Below are positions 1-12,928 of a stretch of 64,000 nucleotides of DNA, in pieces. Where the stretch lies: positions 5,580,001-5,644,000 of the forward strand of contig OZ059897.1 in the NCBI GenBank assembly GCA_964057225.1, read 5' to 3'. This DNA is from Auanema rhodensis. Taxonomy: Eukaryota; Nematoda; Chromadorea; Rhabditida; Rhabditidae. Below the pieces are notes generated by a model that saw only the letters and a program-made list of their open reading frames with translations, was not told where the DNA came from and searched no databases. The first letter of the stretch is position 1, and each line of letters opens with the position of its first letter. Made by a program: the position numbers and the translations under genes.

Positions 1-2045
1 AAATCGTTAACTATACTATATATGAAGATACATACATCCAAACATCCATACATCCAGAGATATATCTGTATATGCTAACATCTATTGATATATCTATGTT
101 TCTCTTTCTGTTATAGCTGGTAGAAAATAAAATATTTTAAATTATGACAATAACATTGTTATAATTGATGTCAATTATCATAGAAACACATTCAATATGT
201 GAACTTTTAGTTGAAAAGTTTTGAAAAAATATTATTATTAGGCTGAGTTATAGAAGTTTTTTTTATTTTAAAAATTAAACAATATGTTATAAAATTATTA
301 TTTATGATATTTTACATTTGATAATAAGTATGTATACAATTAATAGAGGGAAGAGAGGGAGAAATAGAGAGAGAGAGAGAGAAAGAGGTAAAAGAGGGAA
401 AGAAGAAGGACATACAGTCAAAATCCCGATAAAAATTATTGTTCTGTTTGTTATTCTTGTCGATTAGTTGGCAATTGCCTTCACGTTACCATCATTCATC
501 ATGTTGAATACGGTTGTGAAACACAGAAAAAGAGGAAAATCATTGATATATCCTCGAATATTATCTATATTTGATCATTCTCCCGTATATTATTTCAATC
601 GAAAAAAATAGAAAAAAGCCAAATATCATGTGTTACATGTTGAAACATCATTCTATTTTTCATTTCAAATTCTTTATTTTCTTTACAGTATATCGACATT
701 TATTTCTTTTTTTTCTTTGAGTTTTTGAAATTTGAACTGTCACGTAATTTAAATTACAATATAAGCTTCTCATTTGATCTATCTATTCTGATAAAAAATT
801 TGTTGAACCGTTATAAGAACGTTATGTAAAGCATTATCATATCAAAGTTCATTGAGTAATTCCTTGTAAATTCTTCTTGTAAATATCAAAAGTTTTCATG
901 ATAATGCCGCTATATATTTACATATGTGTTTCGAGCCTTTACTCTCTCTTTCTCTCTCTCTATCTTTTCCTCTATTTCTCTCTTTTCTTTATTTTTCTCC
1001 TCATCTCATTGTACCTGACCGGTAAGTTTAAGAGACACAACGATGCTTCGGTATTATAAGATTAAACTTTGTTAGATCAATGTTATAATTAATTCGAAAC
1101 ATTACAAATATACAAAGTATGATTATTCAGCCATTTTCATTTTTATTTTTAATCAAATATATCTGAAAAGTTTGACAAAATAATTATGTGATTAAAGTTC
1201 ACAGAGTTTAAAATATCAAAAATTAACAAGAAAAAAGCTTTTTCCTTTTCATATCTTGGTACACATGTCCTCAGCTTTCATATTAATAGGTACTAAAATC
1301 GAAAAAAAAAGACTTGAATAGCTTTGTATGTGAATGAAGGAGAGGAAAATATTTATTTTTCTCAATTTTACTTTTATATTGAGATGAAAGTTAAGAAAGT
1401 TTATTGAGAAAAAAAATCTTTAATTGGTAATAATAAAACATTTTTTATATGAAAATGATGTTGACATTTTCTATAAATAGATTTCAATTTTTCTATTAAT
1501 ATCAAGTAATAAAATATTTTTTTTTATTTATTTAAAGTTATAAAAATATGTTTAAGCTTCTTTGAATATTTCTTTAATTTTTTTTTCAAAAAAAAAAAAA
1601 AATATTCGTTTAATTGTTATGAGAAGATTTTCCTTCCTTTCGATGTAACGAAACATCACCTGATTTTCTTTGAAAGAGAGAATAAAACTGAACAACTAAG
1701 TGAGGTTAAAAAGGAAAGAAAAGAAGATAGAGAGAGACTGAGAGAGACTGAGAGAGATACAAAGAGAGAGAGAAATTTTTCTTTTCTCTTCATATAGCCA
1801 TTATGTAAAATTATCTATCCTCTTCTTCTTTCAATGATTGATATATGATGTATGTACATTTCACATTTGTATTCATTATGTCAAACTGTAAATGATTTGA
1901 TTGTGTCTAATTGACCATATCACTCCTGACTGATTCTATTTGTATTTTTAAAGAAAAGTTCACCGAAAAGAAGATAATAAAATTGGATGTTACATATCTT
2001 TTAGTAGAGAACATAATGATGTGTTTTAACCCTGACAGAAACATC

Positions 2046-2062
2046 TTTTCTCTCTCTTTCTG

Positions 2063-2124
<62 letters not shown>
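2046..2124. repeat. (TC)n microsatellite
   Basis: Almost pure TC dinucleotide tract of roughly 80 bases with a few TG or TT interruptions. It creates a spurious Ser-Leu open frame. Confidence 0.95.
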
Positions 2125-2125
<1 letters not shown>

Positions 2126-3010
2126 GCCATCCTTTCATTTGGTTTTGTTTCCAACCGTTAATCTAACTAACTTTAAACGGAAACAATGATAACACAAAAA
2201 CATTGTGATATCATCATGACTTGCTGAGACACGAAATTTCGTAGATAAACTCGGTCACTTTTTTTTTGGCGTAATGTGCCTGTAATCAAGAAGACCGAAA
2301 AACAATTACTATTTATAGATAATATAATTATTGTTGTTTATTGTGAATTTTAAGCTTTTAAAAAGTATATTATCATTACATATAGTAATGAACTTTTTCA
2401 TCTTTACATATAACATAATAAATAAAAAAAAAACAAAAAAAACAAACAAAAAGCATATGAGAAAGGAAAGAAAGGTTGAATTGAAGTTGAATTAAAGATG
2501 TTAAAGCTTTAACTTCATGGTATAGATCATTCAGATCTATTCATATCTATCTATCTATCGAGATATTTTCTATCTAAGAAATTATTTTTCTATGATATTG
2601 TATATCATCATTACTTATGACATATAGTAATTGATATATCAATACTAGGATGTAAGTCTGAAACATCACGGTTGTAATTTTTCTTTTTTATCTTCATATC
2701 AATTTCGGTTTTTCTTTTTTCTCTGGCTTCCAATAGTCTAATGACGTATTAGGAATCGTTCTTAAAGACCATCGTCTATGATTAATAGAAGAGAGAGAAA
2801 CCCATGAACTTTTCAAGAAGAAGAATATGAAAATCTGTTATCAAAAGGAAGAAGGCAATAAACTTTTTTATGGATAAAAAACATCTGAAAATACAAAAAT
2901 AAAATATTTTTTGATTATTCATATCTTCATTCTCATTATTTTCATTATTATCTTTATATAATATTCTTCTTTTTTCAACTTACTATTCCTTATACCCCCC
3001 GAATCCCTAA

Positions 3011-3027
3011 TTCTCTCTCTCTCTCTC

Positions 3028-3119
<92 letters not shown>

Positions 3120-3121
3120 CC
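3011..3121. repeat. (CT)n microsatellite with regular CCCT interruptions
   Basis: About 110 bases of CT repeats broken at intervals by extra C. On the minus strand it reads as an Arg-Glu repeat and generates a false ORF. The regular interruptions suggest that larger units have been duplicated. Confidence 0.95.
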
Positions 3122-6100
3122 CCTTTCTCAACTTCTGGAACACATTCATGCATACTGTCTGCATATTTTTATTTTTCTTTATTAAAACCTCACACATCTT
3201 ATAGATGTATCAAACTACAAGATCAATCCGTGAACAACTATTAACTAAGTAATAATCTATAGCAGTTTGATCTCATCTCATCGATCACCCATTTCGGAAA
3301 ATTTAAATTAAATTCAGGTTCTTTGAAATAACAATTAATTTCGAATAGCCTATAAAAGAAATTTCAACTAATTTTGAAATCAAAATCAGATGGTTTCATC
3401 TGATTCCATAGCTCGTTCTCCTATCATGGAATTTAGATGACGAGGCAAAAAAACCTATTTTGAACCTGAATTACTCGTGTTGTTCAGATTCATGCCATCT
3501 ACGAACTTTGGAAGATTAATCCCTCTAACTACCAGAATATACAAATATAATACGGTTTACCTTATTTGGTATAGTTTATACCCCCACCCCATATGTCCCC
3601 CTTTTCCCTCTCTTTTTCTCTTTCTTCACATTTCACACCCTTCGTACTTGTTTTCCACTAGGTAATAAACACATTTTTCTAGTTTTTTTCACTGATTTAT
3701 ATCTCAACTGTATATTTTCAATTTTAAATTAAATTTTATTTGAATAAATAAATATTTTATATAAATTATAATTTTAAATAAATGTTATTTTTAAAAATTT
3801 AAATATACTTACTTAAATGCTTTTCAATGTAACTTGTAACTACGGTAGAATTTTCAAACTTGATAGCTCTCCTGTTAATTTTCATTTTGCTTTTCTAATT
3901 TCTTTGAAATTGAACAACGACTATATTGATATATAAGATTAGTTTGAAGTATTATTATAATAAGTTCAAGTGTTCAAGAATATTTCTTTTCCTTGAATTC
4001 AACTTCGAACTCTTATCTTTCAACTTTACATATTTTTTTGAGAAAATAACTGGATGGATCAAAGCATATGTCAATATAATTCCGAATTTTCATCAAATTT
4101 CGAAGCATTTTCGTGTATTCGTTACGTATCAAGCAAATAATTCAAAAAGAATTAACAATGAGAGAAAACCTTCTTTTTTTTGTCTTTTTCCTTGACAAAT
4201 ACAAATTTCAGTCGGTCATTATTATCAGCCTAACCCCCTCTCGTTCTCCATTACAATCCCCCCCCTTACACCCCCAATTTAAATGCCATCTGAACTCAGA
4301 TGACAAGAAATCAGTTTGATTGTTTGAATTCTCTTTCTGTCAATTTGCTGAAAAAGGATTTTACAAATAGACAGTAAACCTACAGTATACTTTCCAACTT
4401 ATCGTTTGAAGACATAGAAAAGACATGTCTCTTAGAAAACATCTTTCATCAGTCATCTTACTTTCAAGCTGAAATGACATACACTCTTTCATTTCAAATC
4501 TGACGACGAGAAGGACAAAAAATGAAAAAAAAACAAATTTTGTTGCAGAGAAAACATCATGAAAGGTCTATTCAGTTGTTAAATTATTTTCTCTTTATTC
4601 TAACACCCCCTCTGCTTACTGTTTCTCTCATGATCTATTAAATGATTTAACTCTCCCTTTACCCCCTCCCCCCTAAATTCAATATTCAAAATACAAAAAT
4701 TTCAATTATGCTGACAAGAAGAATAACTTTAGAAGTTTAGTACATGTAAGATCATACATCTCTTTTTGAGATGAATAGAGCTTTTGAGAACATTTAAAAA
4801 TTTGAAAATGATCTCTGATTAACAACACTAAAAATTTCCATAAAATAAACTGTGAAATAGGATTATGAATGTTCAAACATTCAAATGAACAACGTTTTTG
4901 AAAAAAAGTTTGTTGAAAGTGCCTTTTAATATAGAATGTGTTATTCAAATTACACTATCTTGGGAAAACAAAATAATAAATGTGCATCAAGTTTTTCAAT
5001 TTGATCACCACAAGCTTTATTGAAAATATTCTTTTCAAAACAAGAAAAACGGAGGAAAAAAAGAAAAGAGAGTGATATGTTAAATACTGTAGAAAGAAGA
5101 CGTAGATTAAGGTAAAAATAAATTGTTATGAGGGGGATAAAGGTTGAAACTTGTATGATAACGTTGAAACAAGTTCACAGAAACATAAAAAAGGTGGAAG
5201 AGCTTTATCTGATATCTTCCAATTCAGTAAAAGTCTCTTCTTCTGTGGACTATGCCTGTTAGTCTCAATATGGAGAAACATCCGAAATGAATTTTCAAAA
5301 GTTTTCTTAACGAAATGATTAATGAATGAAATATGTCTAAGATTATATTTCATATGAAAGGACATTTTTCACAATCTTCATCCATAAGTCTATGATCTAC
5401 GGTGTCTGTATATGACAGAACGTGATGTTTCTTATGAAGAAGAAGACGAAAAGATATCAAAAATAGAAGACATGTAGATACAAAAGAAGAGAGAAAGAGA
5501 GAAAGAAAGAAAAAAGGAATATGCTACCGTATTGATGATGCTCGTCGTCGTTGTTTTCTCATGTATTGGAACCTTAGATGTCGTTCTTCTTTATTCTTTT
5601 CATTTAATGTCATATCATTTTTATTATTTCATAACAGATATATTATTCTTTTTCTTCTTTTCTCATGCACCTACAGTTTGATTTCAACTGTCTCTGTCTG
5701 TCTGTCTGTCAATGTATTATGCTGAGACGAGAAAAAATGTTTGAAACGGAAGTTCTCATATATGTAATGAGAGAATAGAGAGCATATAAGTATATGGTAT
5801 ATACGTATATATCGTGTTAGTTATCTATCCTTCTTATCCAATACAGATTAATATATATAGTTTATTTGTAGAAATAATAGTAAATGATATGTATTTGTAT
5901 ATTATACATGTAATATGTGTGTATGAATTAGAGAATTTACGCCAGGTTAGAAGGATTTTGAGATCAAAAATTTAAAAATTTCAATCAAAGAGAGATGAGA
6001 ACATATCAAATCTCATTGATTATATTGTATATTGTAATTATTAACTTATACCTAATCTGACTTTTATTTTAAAAAAAAAAGATTAAGGGTTAAACTCTCT

Positions 6101-9100
6101 ATTGTCTTCGATGCCAAAATCTGATCTGTATCTGGTATAGTATGCGAGTTTTACTCTCAAATTGTTTCACAACTGTATACAAACAATCAGGACATGTATT
6201 GAAGAGTGAATCTTCTTGGCAAGCAGATTCCGATATACGATAACTCATCATATCTATTTCGAAGTTTTTGCTTTGGATTTACTTGATCGGATAAGCGTAT
6301 ATGAGACGACTTGTGACTGAGAGGGAAGTAGTTGTTTCACATCATCTAACTCATTCTCACTTCATAACTATTAGAACATAAATAAATAAATATATATATA
6401 GTTATATAGTTATATATATATATATAGATAGATAGCTATATATATATTCATTTATAATTTATATATTAACTTGTTATATTATCAAAAGCATTTCATGAAT
6501 TCTTCTTTTCTAGATTGCTCAATCTAGTAAAGAAATCTGGAAACTTAAGCTTTACTTCTAGCTTTACATCATCAATCGTTCCTTTCATCTTATTATGCTT
6601 TTCTATTTGAATGAAATATGGAACGGGTTTCAGAGGTTGATGATGACGTTAATGAGAATAATGATGTAATACAATATAAAGCTGAAAGAATATTTTTCAA
6701 CTTTTTCCATTTCAAATCCATGATTCATAATTTCTTTTTTCGATTTCGTCGCATGTTTTCGAACTTCAATCGTTGATCCAAATGTAATATTTTTATTTTC
6801 AAATTGTTCTTAACTTTAAAACAATAATCATTTTCAGTACTTTTTTTAACCTTACAATGTTCTAATTAATAAAAAGAATTATTAAATTAACTCTTTGCTC
6901 TGAACAAAGATAGTCTCAAAGTCCTTTTTCATTATCTTTTCTAATTGACGTAATTTCTCTCTAGTGATCTTCGCAATATCATGTCTGAAACTTTCTAGGT
7001 CATTAGCTTTATCTTTGTTCTTTTATCTCTGTTTTTTTCTTCGCTTCCCCTCCTTTCTCTCTGTAAAAATCTTTAAATTCCCTCTCAAGTATTCCCTTTG
7101 TAATATCTTTTTTTTGGAATATTTGGGAAGGAATAAAGGCTCAAATAATTTTTCAAATATTGGAAGAAGTCCATTTTGAATATGAAATTTTTTTCAATTT
7201 TGTCAAAAAAAAAACGTTTTGTTTTTCAGTAATCAGCAACAAAATCTTGTTCCGTGATGTGCATTTTGCACGTTTTCTCATTTCAACCCTATCTATTCTC
7301 ATTATCATAAAAATATTTAATGTATATTAACATTTTTCGATATTTTTGAATATAATTTTAAAATAAAAATTTTGTTTAAAAATTCAAAAATAGAATTTAT
7401 TAAAAAAGAGAATTGAAAATTCAGATAAAATAATCCGGGTCGTGATGCTAGCCACCGTCCTCTCATGAATCACATCGGGTTTGAAGGAAAAAAAATGATA
7501 TTTTAGTATTGAAACTATATAAGGGGGTTGGATGAATTAGAAGAGAAAAGAGAGAAAATGAGCTAATCGGAATAGACTGTTCATCAGATCAGATCCATTT
7601 GACATAGTTTAGTATAGTTTGTTCAAAGTTATATGTTGGATATAGTTAGAAACCATGTTTTTATGACTTTTTGTTTCAAATAATTTCATTTTCAAATCAC
7701 CTATCTTGCTAACTGTCGAACGTTTTTTTTTATTTTTCAACATGTTGCTAAATTGGTTTGTTTCATGTTGTACATCAAGAAAATTTTAAATGATTTTTTG
7801 AAAAAGAAGTATTATACTTCTGACTTTCTGTTTTTTTTGTCTTTATAGTTTCGATTACTATTACATATAATATACATATAAAAGTTATTTGCTTCGAAGC
7901 CCCCATCCAACTATACTACACCCTTCTTCACCATCAGCCCCCCCCCCCTCTCCTCTATACTTGTCTCTCTCTCTCTTTCTCTCTCTCTCTCTTTATTATG
8001 CATAACCTCTAACCTTTTAAACTACAATCCAATATATTTTCATTCATCATATCCCGATAATTTCTTGAAATCAAGTTTTTTGATTAAAAGAATCAAAAAG
8101 GTAAAATCAATTATTTTAAAAATTGGACCTAGAACTCGTGAAAGTTCATTGCACTAGTTGTTCGTTAAAATAACAATTTGTAATCAAAAATGATTATTCA
8201 TCATCATTTTTATTATATTTCTCATTATATTAGGTCAATTGTATCTTGTTGATTACATAGTAATTTACCTGAATAATTGATAACTTAACAGTACTATAAC
8301 ACTAATCATTGATTAGATTCATTTTAATTTTCAAAATATTTGCAGAACGTTGTTGCATGCCTACCTCTCTTACATCCTTGTTTCGGTTCCTCCTTTACAA
8401 TTCTTATCAGCTCTTCTTCTTCATCTTCTTTTATGTCAAGTTTTTCATCATTTTTCCCAATTTTTTTTCTTTTCAATCTATAATATTGAAGTATTTTGGC
8501 AATATAATATAAATAAATAACTAAAATAGTACACACAGACACAGACATACACACATGCTTACACATATACCTATATATAGATAGATAAATGTATATATCG
8601 TTATTCACAAATACATTAAAACAAAAAAAACGAAAGAAAACTATTTAATATGTTTATTTTTTTCTCAAAAAAAAGCTTATCTTGTACATGTATTACATAT
8701 ATTGTTTAGAACGAGGTGTCAAATGTAAATACTTTGTTCAAGTCACTGTCTGAATCATATAATTCTTATATTTTAACTTTGAAAATATTATTATTTTAAT
8801 ATTTTAATTGTTTTTTATTCCGGTTATATTCGTTATAATTGATTTTTATGTCTAGAAATTTAAAGAATTTCAAAGCATTTCCTGTTGATCTTTGGGAAAT
8901 TCTAGGGAATTTCATAAAAATCAAAAGGATTTTCCTGCTTCTCATGATCTAATTCAAATCGGAAGCGCTAAATTATGGCAAATATTAAGAAGATAATCCT
9001 AGATATTTGCTTATCATAATGTCTAATTATCTATTCTCACTATCATCGTCATCCACGAAGTGATTGTGCCAGAAATTTGTATGAAATCTGGATTCAAATC

Positions 9101-9587
9101 ATACGACCGACGGTGTCCGATGACGGCGGCCCATAATACACTCATTCTGCTGATCCATTCTACTGTACCTTGCCTTCTTCATCAGATTATTCTAAAAGAA
9201 ATATGAGCTTGAAAACGTTTGATGTCGATGACAACGGTTGTTCTCATCGTCACCTCACGAACAATTGATCAATCAGCTGCCTGACAATGATAGTTGAGAT
9301 GCTACGGTACATGCTGCAGCTTACGCTATAGAATCTGCAGGCTCATCAGTCAACGTCCTTTCGATGATGATTTTTTCCATTTTTTTTTCTTCCTTCATAG
9401 GCTATCATCAGCATGTGAACAACGAACTCTAACCGAAGATTGCATGTCTCATCAACAGACTACCAAAGTTCCAGAAGAAATATCAATCGGTCTATCATAC
9501 ACCGTTATTGTTTTTCATTTACGAACTATTACAATATATTGTCTCTCATATACATAGTTGCCTTGTTACCGTATTTTTCAACTTCAA

Positions 9588-9589
<2 letters not shown>

Positions 9590-9636
<47 letters not shown>

Positions 9637-9656
9637 TCTCTCTCTCTCTCTCTCCA
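9590..9656. repeat. (CT)n microsatellite
   Basis: CT dinucleotide tract of about 65 bases with occasional TTCT interruptions. Confidence 0.95.
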
Positions 9657-12600
9657 ACATTTTCTTTCTAAATGATTTTTTTATTCATTTGTGCATTTAG
9701 TATATATCAGTGTCGTCCTATTCATCAATTTCTTAATTGAAGCCAGCAACGTATTTTCTTTTTGTCTTCTCTAACTGACTGACTAACTGTATTCCGACTT
9801 TCCATCCGGTTAACCTCAATTTGCTTCCTTAATTACGTTTTTTTTCATAAACTTTGATGTGATAAGTTCATTAAGATTATTATCAAATATTAGAAATATT
9901 CTTCAATTTTCTTCTCTAAAAACGAAAAAAAGATATAAACTATGTTATATCAATATCAATTTTAAGCTTATTTCTCAAGATTTTAATAATAAATATCAAA
10001 GTTTAAAAGAAACAAAGTAATGATATATGTATATTCATACAGAGTATGCATAAAACCTAAAGGTTTATGATAATTTGAACTATAAACTGGATATTCTCTT
10101 AATATTTATGATTATGATGGTGGTCAGTTTTATCTATTTTCTCGAAACTATGTCTGTTTTCAATATTCTAAATCTAAAGATATGTATGTTCATGTATTAC
10201 GAGAGATAGAGGAAGAGAGAAAGCGGCAAATGTGGAAGGTTAGATCAGTTAAACCGGATTGATAACTGATAACTGTGAATATTACAAAACTAGTATGAAG
10301 AGATTTAACTCTGAAATAATTTAACAAAATTGGGAGAAGCTGTTAAGCTTCTATTGAAATTCTGCTTCTGAAAAATTAAAAATGATTTCGTTGCTCTTAT
10401 GAGAATCAGAGTTTAGATTGAAAAAAGTATTGTCTACTATCATTGAATGATTTTGTTGTTTTTTGATTACATAGTGAAGACTAGCCTTCTACTTAGTTCT
10501 AATACATCTTTCCACATGTTCTCCGATTTCTCATGCTTACAGGCTTTAAATCTATAAAGTAAATTGTTCTGTAATCAAAATAGTTTTCTGTATCTCTTCT
10601 ATCTCTTCTTAATGCTTTCTGTCTCTTTTTTCTGTATCATTTGAGAAGATTTGTTAATAGCTGTACAGAAGACTTACAACCAACGCTTTACCTACCGCCC
10701 CTTCTGGCTTTCTCTGTACCTCACCAACTCCTATGCTATCTAGTCTTTTTCACTCTCGAAACTCCGCCCTTTTCTTTTGAAATTACTTTTCATGATTGTT
10801 CAGAGGAAGAGGAAAGGCTTAGAAGCCTCCGCCCTTTTTGTCCAACCCACCCGGCCTCCCCCTTACGACTAAACGGACAGTCTCATGTTCGCTTTCACTG
10901 TCCAACGGTACTGGGTCGACAGATTGTGATCTTCATCAGTCTAACTACTGATCAAAATTTTGCAGTTTAACAAATTTCTACTAACGCTTCATCTCATTTT
11001 CTCTCTGGCTCTGGTTCTCTTTTCCATTTTCCATACCTTCTCTTTGTTTTACATGAAATACAGAGAGAGAGAGAGAGAGAGAAGTTTCATATTTTTGTGT
11101 TATTCACATGTCTGCACACAACTTACATAACATGTTGAACTATAAGTATTAGGAGTCAGATGCTCAAGTTCTTCTCATACACCCATCATCCATTATAGAT
11201 TCTTCCAATACTTTATACAACATTCTGATACTTCTACTATCTAAATATGTCTTCATAGATTGTTCTTACTGTCTTTCTATATAAACTTGTACACCAAACA
11301 TGAACAATTTTGAGAAAAGCATCATCACATCCAACATCATTTTCCAAAGTTCACGAACGAAAAGCGGTTGCAATCATCATTCTCTCTTTTCTGTTTTCTA
11401 TAACACAAACATGCACACCTTTCTTGTCAACATTCATTCTCCTAATTGATATCACATGAAGAAGCACCATCTACCTTAACTGAGAAGAAGCACCAGTCAC
11501 AATTGCCGTTTGCAATTTCCAACAATGCAACTGCTCTACACTAACGTCATGATGGCACCATGTCTACAATATTTCAGGCATTTATCAAAATATCAGAAGA
11601 CCTTGCTAAATGACGTGGTCATACCATTTCCGAGATGAACACTTTCTAAGTGTTTCATCTTTTTTTAGATTTTGACGTGAACTTGATGTCTCTATTAATA
11701 GATCACGTACATTTTTCTCGTTTAGATATCTCTCATCATCGCTTCCTCTCTCTTTCTTACTCCCTTAACCCTTCCCCCCCCCTTCCCCTCTTTCTCTTTC
11801 TCTCTTTGATTGATATATTACTTTTAAAACTTATCATTAATAGTTTAATATACATTTAAAGAATCATATGACAATCATAGACACACGTATACACATATAT
11901 ATATATACTTATACTACTCTTCTTCCGGTGATTCTTCTTCTTCTTCTTTCATCTATTAAACTTCTATCTTTAAAGATAGTCTAATCTTTTCTTTTTTAAG
12001 AAAAAAAATCTTATGATACACACATTGATATGTATATAAACACACACATACACATACACAACAACTCATTCATTCTCATCATTTAACTATTGCCATTGGC
12101 AAGTATTCTATGAAAAACGACCATACATCACACTATCTCTTCTAATACAATATGTAATGTCTATATCATTGTTGCTGTTTTCGTGATTGTAGTTTCTATT
12201 TCTTTCATCGTCTATGCTTCATTTCTCTAATTACTCTTCTTATTTTTGTTCTATAACTTGTATATCTCTTCTCTTCCCATACTATTTCTTTTACTCTTTT
12301 TTCTTATAATCTCTAAGTCTCTCTCTTTACTCTGATATCTTGTAACTAAACCTCTCATACCATGATTTCTCAGAAAAAAACTTGATCATTGTCATTTAAT
12401 AACTTTATATTATTAAATAAAGTACAAGCTCTTTCTATAAACATACAATTGCATTAGTTAGTCTATTCCGGTCTCAGATTTTGCTATTCTTTCTCATACT
12501 TTTCTTGTAAATATCTGTAAAATCCTTTAACAATCCGTTAATTCTTTGTCTTCTCTTGATCAAAATGTTGTGATATGCACTATTCTCTCTCTCTCTTTCA

Positions 12601-12908
12601 CACCACCTCCCCTCCATTCTTTCTCTCTCTACATCTCAGCGTCTCTTACTTTCTTATATTAACACCTAGTTCTCCTCCCCTTATTCTTTATAAATGATCT
12701 TTGAATAGTACTAGAGAAGACTGACAAATTGCCAAACACGGTCCACACAATATTCTTCATTTCGGATTTACAACTTTCTGTTTTTCTTACATTCTCTCAT
12801 TATTTCCTCCTTCTTTCTCTATTTCTCGTTCTTTTCTATAAATAGTACTTTCTGCCTCTTATCTCTCATATTGATTATCTTTCATATGTTTTATCTTCAA
12901 TCCTTATA

Positions 12909-12914
12909 TTTCAG
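12909..12914 (+). promoter_or_regulatory. Probable trans-splice / 5' UTR acceptor (TTTCAG)
   Basis: TTTCAG lies 14 bases before the transporter ATG at 12929 and follows a long pyrimidine-rich stretch. This is the expected look of a spliced-leader addition site or the end of a 5' UTR intron. RNA 5' ends would tell these apart. Confidence 0.5.
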
Positions 12915-12928
12915 TAATTCCTTTGAAA

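Larger units (their letters stand above)
1..12928. other. Gene-poor region upstream of the transporter
   Basis: I see no supportable gene here. Open frames are short, rich in Phe, Ser, Leu and Ile, or made by CT/GA repeats read as Ser-Leu or Arg-Glu. From about 10.6 kb to 12.9 kb the plus strand is persistently pyrimidine-rich, with many small CT tracts and few purine runs, which would fit a long outron or 5' intron of the transporter starting at 12929. The rest mixes AT-rich DNA with CT and GA tracts. Islands of more balanced composition near 8.95-9.55 kb and 10.64-10.96 kb may be regulatory or small exons, but nothing decides this. Confidence 0.6.

Noticed and set aside
1911-3197. Two 92-residue open frames (Ser-Leu-rich on plus, Arg-Glu-rich on minus)
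   Set aside because: They are created by CT/GA microsatellites and have no coding character outside the repeats.
10641-10970. 109-residue open frame
   Set aside because: No family resemblance and no splice context; a T/C-rich region where long frames arise by chance. Kept only as a composition island.
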